Assembly (NCBI GenBank): GCA_035293805.1
Contig: DATGMD010000040.1
Span: 332,674-396,673, forward strand
Origin: JAJPHF01 sp035293805
GTDB lineage: Bacteria > Chloroflexota > UBA6077 > JAJPHF01
Length of the DNA stretch: 64,000 nucleotides
Direction: 5' to 3'
A program made the translations under genes and the position numbers. The notes below the pieces were generated by a model. The model was not told the origin of the DNA, made no database searches, and worked only from the letters and a program-made list of their open reading frames with translations. This document shows positions 1 to 7,187 of this stretch, one piece after another. The number at the start of each line of letters is the position of its first letter. Within the stretch, counting starts at the first letter, position 1.

Positions 1-2
1 CG

Positions 3-932
3 TCCGCGCCCGTGTTCGTCGTGCGCAACGAAGCGTTCGGCAACCTGGCCTACAACAACCTGAACGAGGGGCGCGGCCAGGCGCTGCGCTACGGCTGCTA
101 CGACGCCGCCACGCTCGGCCGCCTGCGCTGGCTGGAGCGGGTGCTGGCGCCGTTGCTGGCCGATGCGATCCGCGCGGCCGGCGGCTTCGATCTCCTGCCG
201 ATCATCGCCCAGGCGCTGCACATGGGCGACGAGTGCCACAGCCGGCACAAGGCCGCGAGCGCGCTGTTCGTCAACCAGCTCGCGCCCTACGTCGCGGCGG
301 GCGCCGACCCGGCGGCGCGGCGGGCCGAGGCGCTCGCCTGGCTCGCGGCGAACGAGATCTTCTTCCTGAACCTGACGATGCCTGCCTGCAAGGCGATCCT
401 CGACGCGGCGGCCGGCGTGCCGGGGGCGTCGGTCGTCACCTGCATGGCGCGGAATGGGGCGCGGTTCGGCATCCGCATCAGCGCGTTTCCGGATCGCTGG
501 TTCACCGCGCCGGTCGCGCCCGTCGAGGGCGCCTACTTCGAGGGCTACGGTCCGGCCGACGCCAACCCCGACCTGGGTGACTCGGCGATCACCGAGACGC
601 TGGGCCTGGGCGCCTTCGCGCTCGCCGCCGCGCCTGCCCTTGCCCGCTACATGGGCGTGGCGCCCGGCGAGGTGGCGCAGTTCACCGAGCGCATGTACCC
701 GCTCGTGCTTGGCGAGCACCCCGACCTGACGATTCCCGCGCTCGGCTACCGCGGCGTTCCGACGGGCATCGACGTGCGCCGCGTCGCCACCAGCGGCGTC
801 ACGCCCGTCACCAACTCCGGCCTCGCCCACCGTGCCGGCGGCATCGGCCAGATCGGCGCCGGCTACGTCTGGACGCCGCTGGCCTGCTACGAGGCGGCCG
901 CCGCGGCGCTGGAGACTCAGGATTTCGGCTGA
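3..932 (+). CDS. DUF1116 family protein (YlbE/AllG-like), 5' end outside window
   Basis: The frame is open from the first bases of the window, so the N-terminus is missing and about 309 codons remain. The segment reading NEGRGQALRYG, the MGDECHSRH stretch and the C-terminal GGIGQIGAGYVWTPLACY block are typical of DUF1116 proteins. Family members are linked to oxamate/carbamoyl transfer in purine (allantoin) breakdown and usually sit beside FdrA-like proteins; those partners would lie upstream, outside the window. The last 16 bases overlap the 3' end of the convergent gene at 917-2146. The family assignment is fairly secure; the reaction is inferred. Confidence 0.75.
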   Translation, partial: SAPVFVVRNEAFGNLAYNNLNEGRGQALRYGCYDAATLGRLRWLERVLAPLLADAIRAAGGFDLLPIIAQALHMGDECHSRHKAASALFVNQLAPYVAAGADPAARRAEALAWLAANEIFFLNLTMPACKAILDAAAGVPGASVVTCMARNGARFGIRISAFPDRWFTAPVAPVEGAYFEGYGPADANPDLGDSAITETLGLGAFALAAAPALARYMGVAPGEVAQFTERMYPLVLGEHPDLTIPALGYRGVPTGIDVRRVATSGVTPVTNSGLAHRAGGIGQIGAGYVWTPLACYEAAAAALETQDFG

Positions 933-2146
933 TCGGGCAGCGGGCGGCTGCGGTTCTCGGGGAACTGGCCATTCGCATAACTCGTGTCGTACACGCAATG
1001 ATGGGCGCTCAGATCGCACTCCAGGTAGCCCGATATCCACACGTACAGACCGAGCCATGCGCCCACGCGGTTGCCGGTCGCGTCGAGAAATCGTGGCTGA
1101 CCTAAGCTGTAGAAGGGCCAGTTTTTCTCTGTACGCTCGCCCATGAACCCCCAACTCCGCTCGACTGCCACCGTTCCAGCGGACACGCGAACGACCGCGA
1201 AGCCCGGCGGAGGATGCATGAGCCCTCCCCGGGGCGACGTGGCAACAGCCACGACGTGATCGCCCGTCCAGGTACCCTCCGCAAGATCGAGCCACGGGGG
1301 AAGTTGCGACTCGCTGAGAACTGTGCCATCGACCACGGCCACCAACTGGGCGATGGCGGACGGCGGCGAGGCGAAATCCGGGTTCGGCTTGGTGATCAGG
1401 ACGCTGCTGCCGTCTGGGCTGACTGCTACCAGAGTGGCTGATGTTGCAAGAACCCGTTCCGAGGTTGGGGCGTCGAGCGCGATTAGCTCCACTAGGAATG
1501 ACGCGGGGCCGGTGCCTCGGAGGACCTGGGAGAGCAAGCGGTCGTGTGCCCAAACGAGATCCAGAAACGGCCCGGGTTCCGTCCATGGCGTTGCCTGACC
1601 ATCGATCGACGCTTGCACCATGATCCGAGCCTGGGGATGTCGTTGCGCCGCATCGGCTCGCTGTCGCTCGCCCGGCGCATATTGAACGTAGGCAATGCGT
1701 TGGTCGGCGCTCCAGGCTGGAAGCTCTGCTGACGTTGCGAGGAGCCGGTCGTCTCCGGTTCGGGTGTCCAGCACGCGGATGACTGAGTAATCCATAGGGC
1801 GGCCGCGTGATGTCGCCTGGTACAGCACCTGGTGTCCGTCTGGGCCAAGTATGGCGCGGTAGAAGCAATCATCTGCTGGACCGTCGCACACCAGCGACCG
1901 CGTTGGCGTATCGTCAGCCAGGCGAAGCGAGTCGCCCGATATGTACGGCGGTGGCGGCACCGCGGTGCCGTCCTCAATTAGCAGGCGGCCACCGGTCTGC
2001 GGTGGCGTCTGCATGTCAAGCACCACACCCGGCGCGATCGCCGGTCGAGCGACGACCGAACTTGCGGCTGGCCCAATGATTCCTGCCAGCGATACTAGGA
2101 GGAGCGCAACGCCAAGTAAGCGCTCGGCGGTCGCTGACCGTGGCAT
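917..2146 (-). CDS. secreted beta-propeller-like protein of unknown function
   Basis: This 409-residue protein starts at ATG 2146 behind a very strong Shine-Dalgarno (GAGGAGGTGA). An N-terminal hydrophobic segment (about residues 9-30) looks like a signal peptide. The rest has repeated strand-rich units with SPDGSSVLI- and WSADQRIAYV-like motifs, as in TolB/WD40-type propellers that wrap around repeated 'value then display' blades. No catalytic motif is visible. Codon use looks less GC-biased than in neighbouring genes, which may mean later acquisition. It overlaps the preceding gene tail to tail by 16 bases. The function is not recognised. Confidence 0.6.
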   Translation of the reverse strand: MPRSATAERLLGVALLLVSLAGIIGPAASSVVARPAIAPGVVLDMQTPPQTGGRLLIEDGTAVPPPPYISGDSLRLADDTPTRSLVCDGPADDCFYRAILGPDGHQVLYQATSRGRPMDYSVIRVLDTRTGDDRLLATSAELPAWSADQRIAYVQYAPGERQRADAAQRHPQARIMVQASIDGQATPWTEPGPFLDLVWAHDRLLSQVLRGTGPASFLVELIALDAPTSERVLATSATLVAVSPDGSSVLITKPNPDFASPPSAIAQLVAVVDGTVLSESQLPPWLDLAEGTWTGDHVVAVATSPRGGLMHPPPGFAVVRVSAGTVAVERSWGFMGERTEKNWPFYSLGQPRFLDATGNRVGAWLGLYVWISGYLECDLSAHHCVYDTSYANGQFPENRSRPLPDQPKS

Positions 2147-2246
2147 TTGCTCACCTCCTCTGCCTGTACTGTACTCGGGTCCGGGACGGATGTGGGCGTC
2201 GCGGCGATCGGCTGCAGGGACCAGTATCGTCGATTAGGCAGGTCGA

Positions 2247-2275
2247 TTGACGTTTGTTTACCGTGGTGTTAACAT
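2247..2275 (+). promoter_or_regulatory. sigma-70-type promoter of the PaaX-like regulator gene
   Basis: TTGACG at 2247-2252 is separated by 17 bases from TAACAT at 2270-2275, which is preceded by TGT (extended -10). Transcription would start near 2282, only about six bases before the ATG at 2288, so the mRNA would be almost leaderless. The segment also contains the palindrome GTTAAC, a possible part of an operator. Confidence 0.6.
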
Positions 2276-2287
2276 TGGTGTGTCGGT

Positions 2288-3298
2288 ATGAGAACGCTAG
2301 ACGATTTTTCGACAGACGAATTCGAGCTTGGCTCGGACAGCCGCGCGGTCCGCCCGCAGTCGATGATGTTCACGCTCTACGGCGACTACATCATCCACCG
2401 CGGCGGCGAGGTGTGGGTCGGCACGCTGATCCAGATCGCGGCCGAGTTCGGGCTGAGCGAGCAGGCGGTGCGCTCGTCGCTGTCGCGCATGAGCCGCAAC
2501 GGCTGGCTGCGCGTGCGGCGCATCGGCAACCGCGGCTACTACTCGCTGACGCCGAAGAGCAAGCGGCTGCTGGAGGAGGGCGCCGAGCGTATCTTCGTGC
2601 GGCGCACGGGCGCCTGGGACGGCCACTGGCGCGTGCTGACCTACTCGATCCCGGAGCGGCGGCGCGAGGTGCGCGACGAGCTGCGCAAGCAGCTGACCTG
2701 GATGGGCTTCGGCCCGCTGAGCAGCGGCACGTGGCTCTCGCCGCACCAGCTCGAGGGCGAGGTGGCGGCGCTGGTGGAGCGGCTGGGCATCCGCGATCTG
2801 GTCGAGGTGTTCGCCGCGAGCCACCTGGGCTTCGCGGACGACCGCGCGCTGGCGCAGCGCTGCTGGGACCTGGCGGCGCTGAACGCGCGCTACGCGGCCT
2901 TCCTGGCGCGGTATCAGCCGCGCTACGAGGCGCACCGGGCGCGGCTGGCGCGGGGCGAGAGCGTGCCGGACAGCGAGTGCTTCGTGGAGCGCTTCCTGCT
3001 GCTGCACGAGTACCGGCGGTTCTTCTTTCAGGACCCGGAGCTGCCGGCCGAGCTGCTGCCGCCCGGCTGGCTGGGCGGCGCGGCGGCCCAGCTCTTCCAG
3101 ACGTATCACGGGCTGCTGGCCGAGCGGGCCAACGCCTATCTGGACTCGGTGTTCGAGGCGCCGCCGAGCGCCCGGCGCCGCCTGGCGCCGCGGCCGGTGG
3201 CCGCGCCCGCGGCGGCCGAGCTGCTGGCGGCGGGCTACGACCAGCTGTCAGCCGTCAGCCGTCAGCTGTCAGCGGCGGGCCAGCAAGCGGCGGGCTGA
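2288..3298 (+). CDS. paaX: PaaX-family transcriptional regulator
   Basis: PaaX proteins repress phenylacetyl-CoA catabolic operons and release DNA when bound by an aryl-CoA. The 336-residue product has the family layout: an N-terminal winged helix (about residues 24-90, with the stretch RPQSMMFTLYGDYI and a recognition helix in SEQAVRSSLSRMSRNGWL), the central domain containing WRVLTYSIPE, and the C-terminal all-helical domain with ECFVERFLLLHEYRRFFFQDPELP. The last 20 or so residues (QLSAVSRQLSA) are the translation of the heptanucleotide repeat at 3242-3360 and probably not ancestral. It stands directly upstream of the CoA-thioester cluster and is its likely regulator. The ligand is unknown. 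Confidence 0.9.
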   Translation: MRTLDDFSTDEFELGSDSRAVRPQSMMFTLYGDYIIHRGGEVWVGTLIQIAAEFGLSEQAVRSSLSRMSRNGWLRVRRIGNRGYYSLTPKSKRLLEEGAERIFVRRTGAWDGHWRVLTYSIPERRREVRDELRKQLTWMGFGPLSSGTWLSPHQLEGEVAALVERLGIRDLVEVFAASHLGFADDRALAQRCWDLAALNARYAAFLARYQPRYEAHRARLARGESVPDSECFVERFLLLHEYRRFFFQDPELPAELLPPGWLGGAAAQLFQTYHGLLAERANAYLDSVFEAPPSARRRLAPRPVAAPAAAELLAAGYDQLSAVSRQLSAAGQQAAG

Positions 3299-3360
3299 TA
3301 GCTGAACGCTGATAGCTGACGGCTGATAGCTGAATGCTGAAAGCTTACGGCTGACAGCTT
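3242..3360. repeat. heptanucleotide (GCTGAYN) repeat element, copy A
   Basis: Seven-base units with the core GTCAGCN on the left and its complement GCTGAYN on the right form two inverted arms around a short centre. The left arm lies in the last codons of the PaaX-like gene and the right arm in the gap before the crotonase gene. Related arrays occur at 6745-6839, 8441-8468, 31506-31533 and 46043-46230. Confidence 0.8.
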
Positions 3361-3377
3361 TCGAGAGGAGACTCCCC

Positions 3378-4160
3378 GTGGCGGTTGCGCTGAGCAAAGA
3401 GGGCAAGGTCGGCGTCATCAAGTTCAACCGGCCCCCGGCCAACTCCTACAACCACGAGTTCATGAAGGAGCTGGACCAGGCGATCTACGAGGCGCGCTGG
3501 GACGAGGACGTGAAGGTCGTCGTCATCACGAGCGAGCTGCCCGGCTTCTTCTGCGCGGGCGCCGACGTGAAGGCGCTGGCCGAGGGCAACGACCACTACC
3601 GCACGATGTTCGACATCCACGCCCACGAGACGCTGGCGAAGCTGGAGCGCACGCCAAAGCTCGTCATCGCGGCGATCAACGGCCACTGCCTGGGCGGCGG
3701 CCTGGAGATCGCGCTGGCCTGCGACATGCGCTTCATGGGGCGGGGCGGGGAGCGCCCGCCGCGCATCGGCCTGCCGGAGATCACGCTGGGTGTCATTCCG
3801 GGCACCGGCGGCACGCAGCGCCTGCCGCGCCTGATCGGCATCTCGAAGGCGATGGACCTGATGGTGACGGGCGAGGGCGTGGTGCCGGAGCGCGCGCTGG
3901 AGCTGGGCATTGTCGACAAGCTGTTCGACAGCGATGAGCTGCTCCCGAAGACGATGGAGTACGCCGACAAGCTGGCCAACGGCCCGGCGCTGGCGGTCGG
4001 CGGCGTGAAGATTGCCGCCCAGCAGGGGAAGGAAGTGGCGCTGGAGTACGGTAATCTCATCGAGCGGGAGATCCTGCGCCGCATCTTCGAGACCCAGGAC
4101 GCCGCCGAAGGGATGGGGGCCTTCGCGGAGAAGCGCAAGCCCACCTGGCAGGGCAAGTAG
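3378..4160 (+). CDS. enoyl-CoA hydratase/isomerase (crotonase) family protein
   Basis: The GTG start at 3378 has a GAGGAG ribosome site. The 260-residue product is a standard crotonase: NRPPANSYN near residue 15, the oxyanion-hole loop with CAGADVKAL (about residues 55-63), and the second signature INGHCLGGGLEIALACD (about residues 99-115), followed by LPEITLGVIPGTGGTQRLPR. Crotonases hydrate or isomerise enoyl-CoA thioesters, or cleave them. The gene is first in a run of same-strand genes behind the PaaX-like regulator, so its substrate is probably a ring-derived acyl-CoA. The C-terminus ends in a WQGK tail like the second crotonase of the cluster (VWQDA). Confidence 0.9.
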   Translation: MAVALSKEGKVGVIKFNRPPANSYNHEFMKELDQAIYEARWDEDVKVVVITSELPGFFCAGADVKALAEGNDHYRTMFDIHAHETLAKLERTPKLVIAAINGHCLGGGLEIALACDMRFMGRGGERPPRIGLPEITLGVIPGTGGTQRLPRLIGISKAMDLMVTGEGVVPERALELGIVDKLFDSDELLPKTMEYADKLANGPALAVGGVKIAAQQGKEVALEYGNLIEREILRRIFETQDAAEGMGAFAEKRKPTWQGK

Positions 4161-4177
4161 CGGGTACGTGTCGTCGT

Positions 4178-4197
4178 CCCTTCCCTCTGGGGAAGGG
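4178..4197. repeat. CCCTTCCC/GGGAAGGG hairpin, dispersed intergenic repeat
   Basis: Perfect 8-bp arms around the loop TCTG, followed by GGGGTTAGGGAG. The same hairpin and flanking (TAACCCC/GGGGTTA) recur at 47074-47176. It lies between the first crotonase and the first diiron gene and may weakly terminate transcription, but no T-run follows. Confidence 0.6.
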
Positions 4198-4217
4198 GGT
4201 TAGGGAGTTAGGGAAGC

Positions 4218-4976
4218 ATGATTACGCGAGAGGCCCAGTGGGGCGAGTTCCAGGGCGTGCGCAAGTTCGAGTCGCCGCAGGAGCTGCCCGAGGACTACGC
4301 GAAGTTCCTGAAGCGCCTGCTGTACGTCCAGGCGGATACGGAGTTCGCGTCGGTGCAGCAGCACCGCCCGTGGCTGGACAGGTCGCCGTCGCTGGACGAT
4401 CGCTGGACCGAGGCGCGCATCGTCGCCGACGAGATGCGCCACGGCTACCAGATCTGCAAGCTGCTGGAGGACTTCGGCCCCGAGGGCGAGGCGCTGATCC
4501 AAGACTTGCTGAATCGCCACATGGGCGAGCACAAGCTGGACTCGTTCAACATGGAGTTCGAGAAGTGGAGCGACGTGGCGGCGTTCGCGATGTTCGTCGA
4601 CCGCGTCGGCATCTACCAGCTTCGCTCGTTCCAGGAGTGCAGCTACGGGCCGCTGGCGCGCGCGATCCCGCTGATGCTGGCGGAGGAGCAGCTGCACATC
4701 GGCTTCGGCGCGAACGCGCTCAAGCGCATCGCCAACGACGAGAACTACTACGGCGACAAGGAGGAGGCCCAGGCGGCGGTGAACAAGTGGTTCCCGCGGG
4801 CGCTCGACATGTTTGGGCACTCGGACTCCGAGGGCAGCGAGCTGGCCGTGCGGCTGGGCATCAAGAAGTGGCGGAACGAGGAGGCCCGCAAGATGTACCT
4901 CGAGGAGGTCGGGCGGCTCCTCGCCGGCATGGGCCTGGAGATGCCCGATCCGATGGCCAACCGGCGCGTGCTGTAG
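4218..4976 (+). CDS. PaaA/BoxB-like ferritin-fold diiron protein, paralogue 1
   Basis: PaaA and BoxB are diiron epoxidases that attack the ring of phenylacetyl-CoA or benzoyl-CoA. This 252-residue protein keeps the four-helix ligand set: E42 in VQADTE, E72-x-x-H75 in DEMRH, D128 in FVDRVG and E157-x-x-H160 in EEQLH. It is shorter than PaaA (about 310) and BoxB (about 475). A homologue with a full ligand set is encoded at 8518-9243, which differs from the PaaA/PaaC pair, where PaaC lacks the metal site. Neighbouring crotonases and a NuoE/F-like pair suggest an NADH-fed CoA-thioester oxygenase. Family assignment is good; substrate is inferred. Confidence 0.85.
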   Translation: MITREAQWGEFQGVRKFESPQELPEDYAKFLKRLLYVQADTEFASVQQHRPWLDRSPSLDDRWTEARIVADEMRHGYQICKLLEDFGPEGEALIQDLLNRHMGEHKLDSFNMEFEKWSDVAAFAMFVDRVGIYQLRSFQECSYGPLARAIPLMLAEEQLHIGFGANALKRIANDENYYGDKEEAQAAVNKWFPRALDMFGHSDSEGSELAVRLGIKKWRNEEARKMYLEEVGRLLAGMGLEMPDPMANRRVL

Positions 4977-5026
4977 CAGGGGGAGCGGCTGGCTGGCGGC
5001 CGCGCGCCTCCAGCCAGCCGACGGCG

Positions 5027-5791
5027 ATGAGCTACGAATACGTGCACCTGGCCGTCGCGGACGGCGTAGCGCGGCTGACGCTCGACCGCCCGCCGCTGAA
5101 CGTCATCACCATCGCGGTGATGCGCGAGCTGCAGGCGGCGCTGGACAGCCTGGCGAGCGAGCCGGGGCTGCACGCGCTCGTGGTGGCGGGGGCGGGGCGC
5201 GCGTTCTCGGCGGGCGTGGACGTGGGCGAGCACCTGGGCGAGTCGTACGAGCCGATGCTGGCCGAGTTCCACGCGGTGTTCGAGCGGCTGGCGGCGCTCG
5301 CCGTGCCGACGGTCGCCGTGGTGCACGGGCGGGCGCTGGGCGGCGGCTGCGAGCTGGCGGCGTTCTGCGATTTCGTGCTGGCCGCCGAGACGGCGGAGCT
5401 GGGGTTCCCGGAGATCCGGCTGGGCGTGTTCCCGCCGGTCGCGGCCGCGGTGCTACCGCAGTGGCTGGGCGCGCGGGCGGTGCTGCGGCTGGTGCTGACG
5501 GGCGAGATCGTCTCGGCCGCCGAGGCGCAGTCGCTGGGGCTGGTGAGCCAGGTTGTCCCCGAGGCCGAGCTTGGGGCGGCGACGGACGCGTTGCTCACGC
5601 GGCTGCGGGGCCTGAGCGCGGCGGCGCTGCGGGCGACGCGGCGGGCGATGTGGGCGGCGGAGGGCGGCTGGCGGGCGCGGCTGGCGCGCGCGGAGGCCGT
5701 CTACCGCGACGAGCTGATGGCGACGCGCGACGCGACAGAGGGGCTGCGCGCGTTTCTGGAGAAGCGCGCGCCGGTGTGGCAGGATGCCTGA
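5027..5791 (+). CDS. enoyl-CoA hydratase/isomerase (crotonase) family protein, second copy
   Basis: The open frame extends far upstream, but that part lies over the diiron gene; ATG 5027 gives MSYEYVHLAV, a normal crotonase N-terminus, and 254 residues. Signatures are DRPPLNVI (about 19-26), the oxyanion loop AFSAGVDVGEH (about 61-71) and HGRALGGGCELAAFCD (about 98-113), then FPEIRLGVFPPVAAAVLP. The Asp in SAGVD and the Cys in GGGCEL resemble dienoyl-CoA hydratase-type crotonases more than the first copy does. Its stop codon overlaps the start of the CoA-transferase gene by 8 bases, so the two are translationally coupled. Confidence 0.9.
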   Translation: MSYEYVHLAVADGVARLTLDRPPLNVITIAVMRELQAALDSLASEPGLHALVVAGAGRAFSAGVDVGEHLGESYEPMLAEFHAVFERLAALAVPTVAVVHGRALGGGCELAAFCDFVLAAETAELGFPEIRLGVFPPVAAAVLPQWLGARAVLRLVLTGEIVSAAEAQSLGLVSQVVPEAELGAATDALLTRLRGLSAAALRATRRAMWAAEGGWRARLARAEAVYRDELMATRDATEGLRAFLEKRAPVWQDA

Positions 5792-6740
5792 TAAGCTGTG
5801 CACGATGCGCGAGGCGGTGGCCCGGCTGGTGCCGGACGGCGCGTCCGTGGTGATGGGGACGGCGCTGGAGTCGCTGATCCCGTTCGCCGCGGGCCACGAG
5901 CTGATCCGCCAGCGGCGGCGCGACCTGACGCTGGTGGGGCCGATCTCGGACATGCTGTTCGACCAGCTGATCGGCGCGGGCTGCGCGGCGCGCGTGATCG
6001 CGGCGTGGGTGGGCAACGTGAGCGCGGGGCTCGGCCACAACTACCGGCGCGCGGCCGAGCACGGCATCCCGCGGCCGCTCGCGATCGTAGACCACAGCAA
6101 CTACACGCTGGCGTTAGCCCTGCTGGCGGGCGCGCACGGCGTGCCCTACCTGCCGACGCGCAGCACGCTCGGCAGCAACCTGCTGGACAGCAACCCGACG
6201 CTCCGCGTCGTCCGGGGCCAGGGATCAGGGGCTGGGAGCCAGGGGCCCGATGAGGGGCCATTTGCGTCCGAACCCTTGGTGCTGGTGCCCGCCTTGGAGC
6301 CGGACGTGGCGATCTTGCAGGTGCAGCGGGCCGATGCAGACGGGAACGCGCACGCCTGGGGCAACCTGGGAGTGACGCGCGAGGCGGGGCTGGCAAGCCA
6401 GCGGGTGATCCTGGTGGCCGAGGAGATCGTGCCGCGCGAGGTGATCCTGAGCGACCCGAACCGGGTCCTGCTGCCGGGGTTTCGGGTGGACGCGGTGGTC
6501 CACGAGCCGTTCGGGGCGCATCCCTCGCCGGTGCAGGGCTATTACGGACGCGACAACGCCTACTTTGACGAGTACCACGCGGCGACGCGGACGCCGGAGG
6601 GATTCGCGAGCTGGCTGGCCACCTGGGTGGAGGGCGTGCCGGACCGCGCGGGCTACCTGGCGCGGCTCGGGGAGGCGCGGCGGCAGGCGCTGCTGCCGCG
6701 CGAGCACCGGTACGCGGCCCCCGTGGATTATGGTTATTAA
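5784..6740 (+). CDS. family I CoA-transferase alpha-subunit-like protein (GctA/IpdA type)
   Basis: The 318-residue protein has the alpha-subunit fold marks of 3-oxoacid CoA-transferases: an N-terminal DGASVVMG glycine turn, SNYTLALALLAGAHGVPYLPTRSTLGSN, VPALEPDVAILQVQRADADGNAHAWG, and VILVAEEIVPRE. In actinobacterial steroid breakdown, IpdA/IpdB of this fold act as a ring hydrolase rather than a transferase. A beta subunit normally follows, but none is found here. Residues about 145-158 (GQGSGAGSQGPDEG) look like an insertion made of G-rich low-complexity DNA (6222-6258). The last residues and the coupled start place it in the crotonase operon. Confidence 0.8.
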   Translation: MPDKLCTMREAVARLVPDGASVVMGTALESLIPFAAGHELIRQRRRDLTLVGPISDMLFDQLIGAGCAARVIAAWVGNVSAGLGHNYRRAAEHGIPRPLAIVDHSNYTLALALLAGAHGVPYLPTRSTLGSNLLDSNPTLRVVRGQGSGAGSQGPDEGPFASEPLVLVPALEPDVAILQVQRADADGNAHAWGNLGVTREAGLASQRVILVAEEIVPREVILSDPNRVLLPGFRVDAVVHEPFGAHPSPVQGYYGRDNAYFDEYHAATRTPEGFASWLATWVEGVPDRAGYLARLGEARRQALLPREHRYAAPVDYGY

Positions 6741-6744
6741 TGAG

Positions 6745-6839
6745 CGGTCAGCCATCAGCCGTCAGCTATCAGCCGATGGTGGCTGAAAGACCAAGCGCAT
6801 GGCTAATTGCTGATAGCTGATAGCTGACAGCTGACAGCT
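6745..6839. repeat. heptanucleotide (GCTGAYN) repeat element, copy B
   Basis: Left arm of GTCAGCC/ATCAGCC units (6747-6774) and right arm of GCTGATA/GCTGACA units (about 6808-6838), inverted with respect to each other, so the whole can fold into a long imperfect hairpin. It fills the gap between the CoA-transferase gene and the ferredoxin gene; the ribosome site AGGAGAG starts right after it. Confidence 0.8.
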
Positions 6840-6851
6840 AAGGAGAGCGCC

Positions 6852-7187
6852 GTGATGGAGCCAGAGAAGTCTCATTACGTGCTCGTGTGTCAAAACGTGG
6901 ACTGTCTGGCGCGCGGCGCGGGGAAGCTGATGGAGCAGCTCCAGGGACGGCTAGCGGGCTGCGAGAACTGCGAGGTGCGTCCCTACATGTGCTTCGGGGC
7001 GTGTCAGGACGGGCCGAACATCGTGCTGTACCCCGAGCGCACCTGGTACGCGCACGTTAGCGAGGGCGACGTCGAGGACATCGCGAGGCACGCGGAGGGC
7101 GGGCCGCCGGTCACGCGACTGGAGGAGGGCATCGATCCGTCGCTGAAGACGCTGATCTTCGAGCTGCTGGATGCTGGGCTGTTCTGA
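6852..7187 (+). CDS. thioredoxin-like [2Fe-2S] ferredoxin (NuoE-like)
   Basis: About 110 residues starting at GTG 6852 or ATG 6855. The N-terminal YVLVCQNVDCLARGAGKL and the pair of cysteines in PYMCFGACQDGPNIVLYP match the (2Fe-2S) thioredoxin-like ferredoxin fold shared by NuoE C-termini and HoxE-type subunits. A metal cluster would be bound by four of the six Cys seen. The stop overlaps the next start by one base (TGATG), so it is coupled to the NuoF-like gene and very likely forms a complex with it, passing electrons from NADH to the diiron proteins of this cluster (inference). Confidence 0.8.
   Translation: MMEPEKSHYVLVCQNVDCLARGAGKLMEQLQGRLAGCENCEVRPYMCFGACQDGPNIVLYPERTWYAHVSEGDVEDIARHAEGGPPVTRLEEGIDPSLKTLIFELLDAGLF

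Noticed and set aside
3300..3377. A small gene between the PaaX-like and crotonase genes
   Set aside because: Sequence consists of heptad repeat only.
4238..5026. N-terminal extension of the second crotonase
   Set aside because: It lies in another frame over the diiron gene and ends in low-complexity sequence; ATG 5027 gives a normal crotonase N-terminus.
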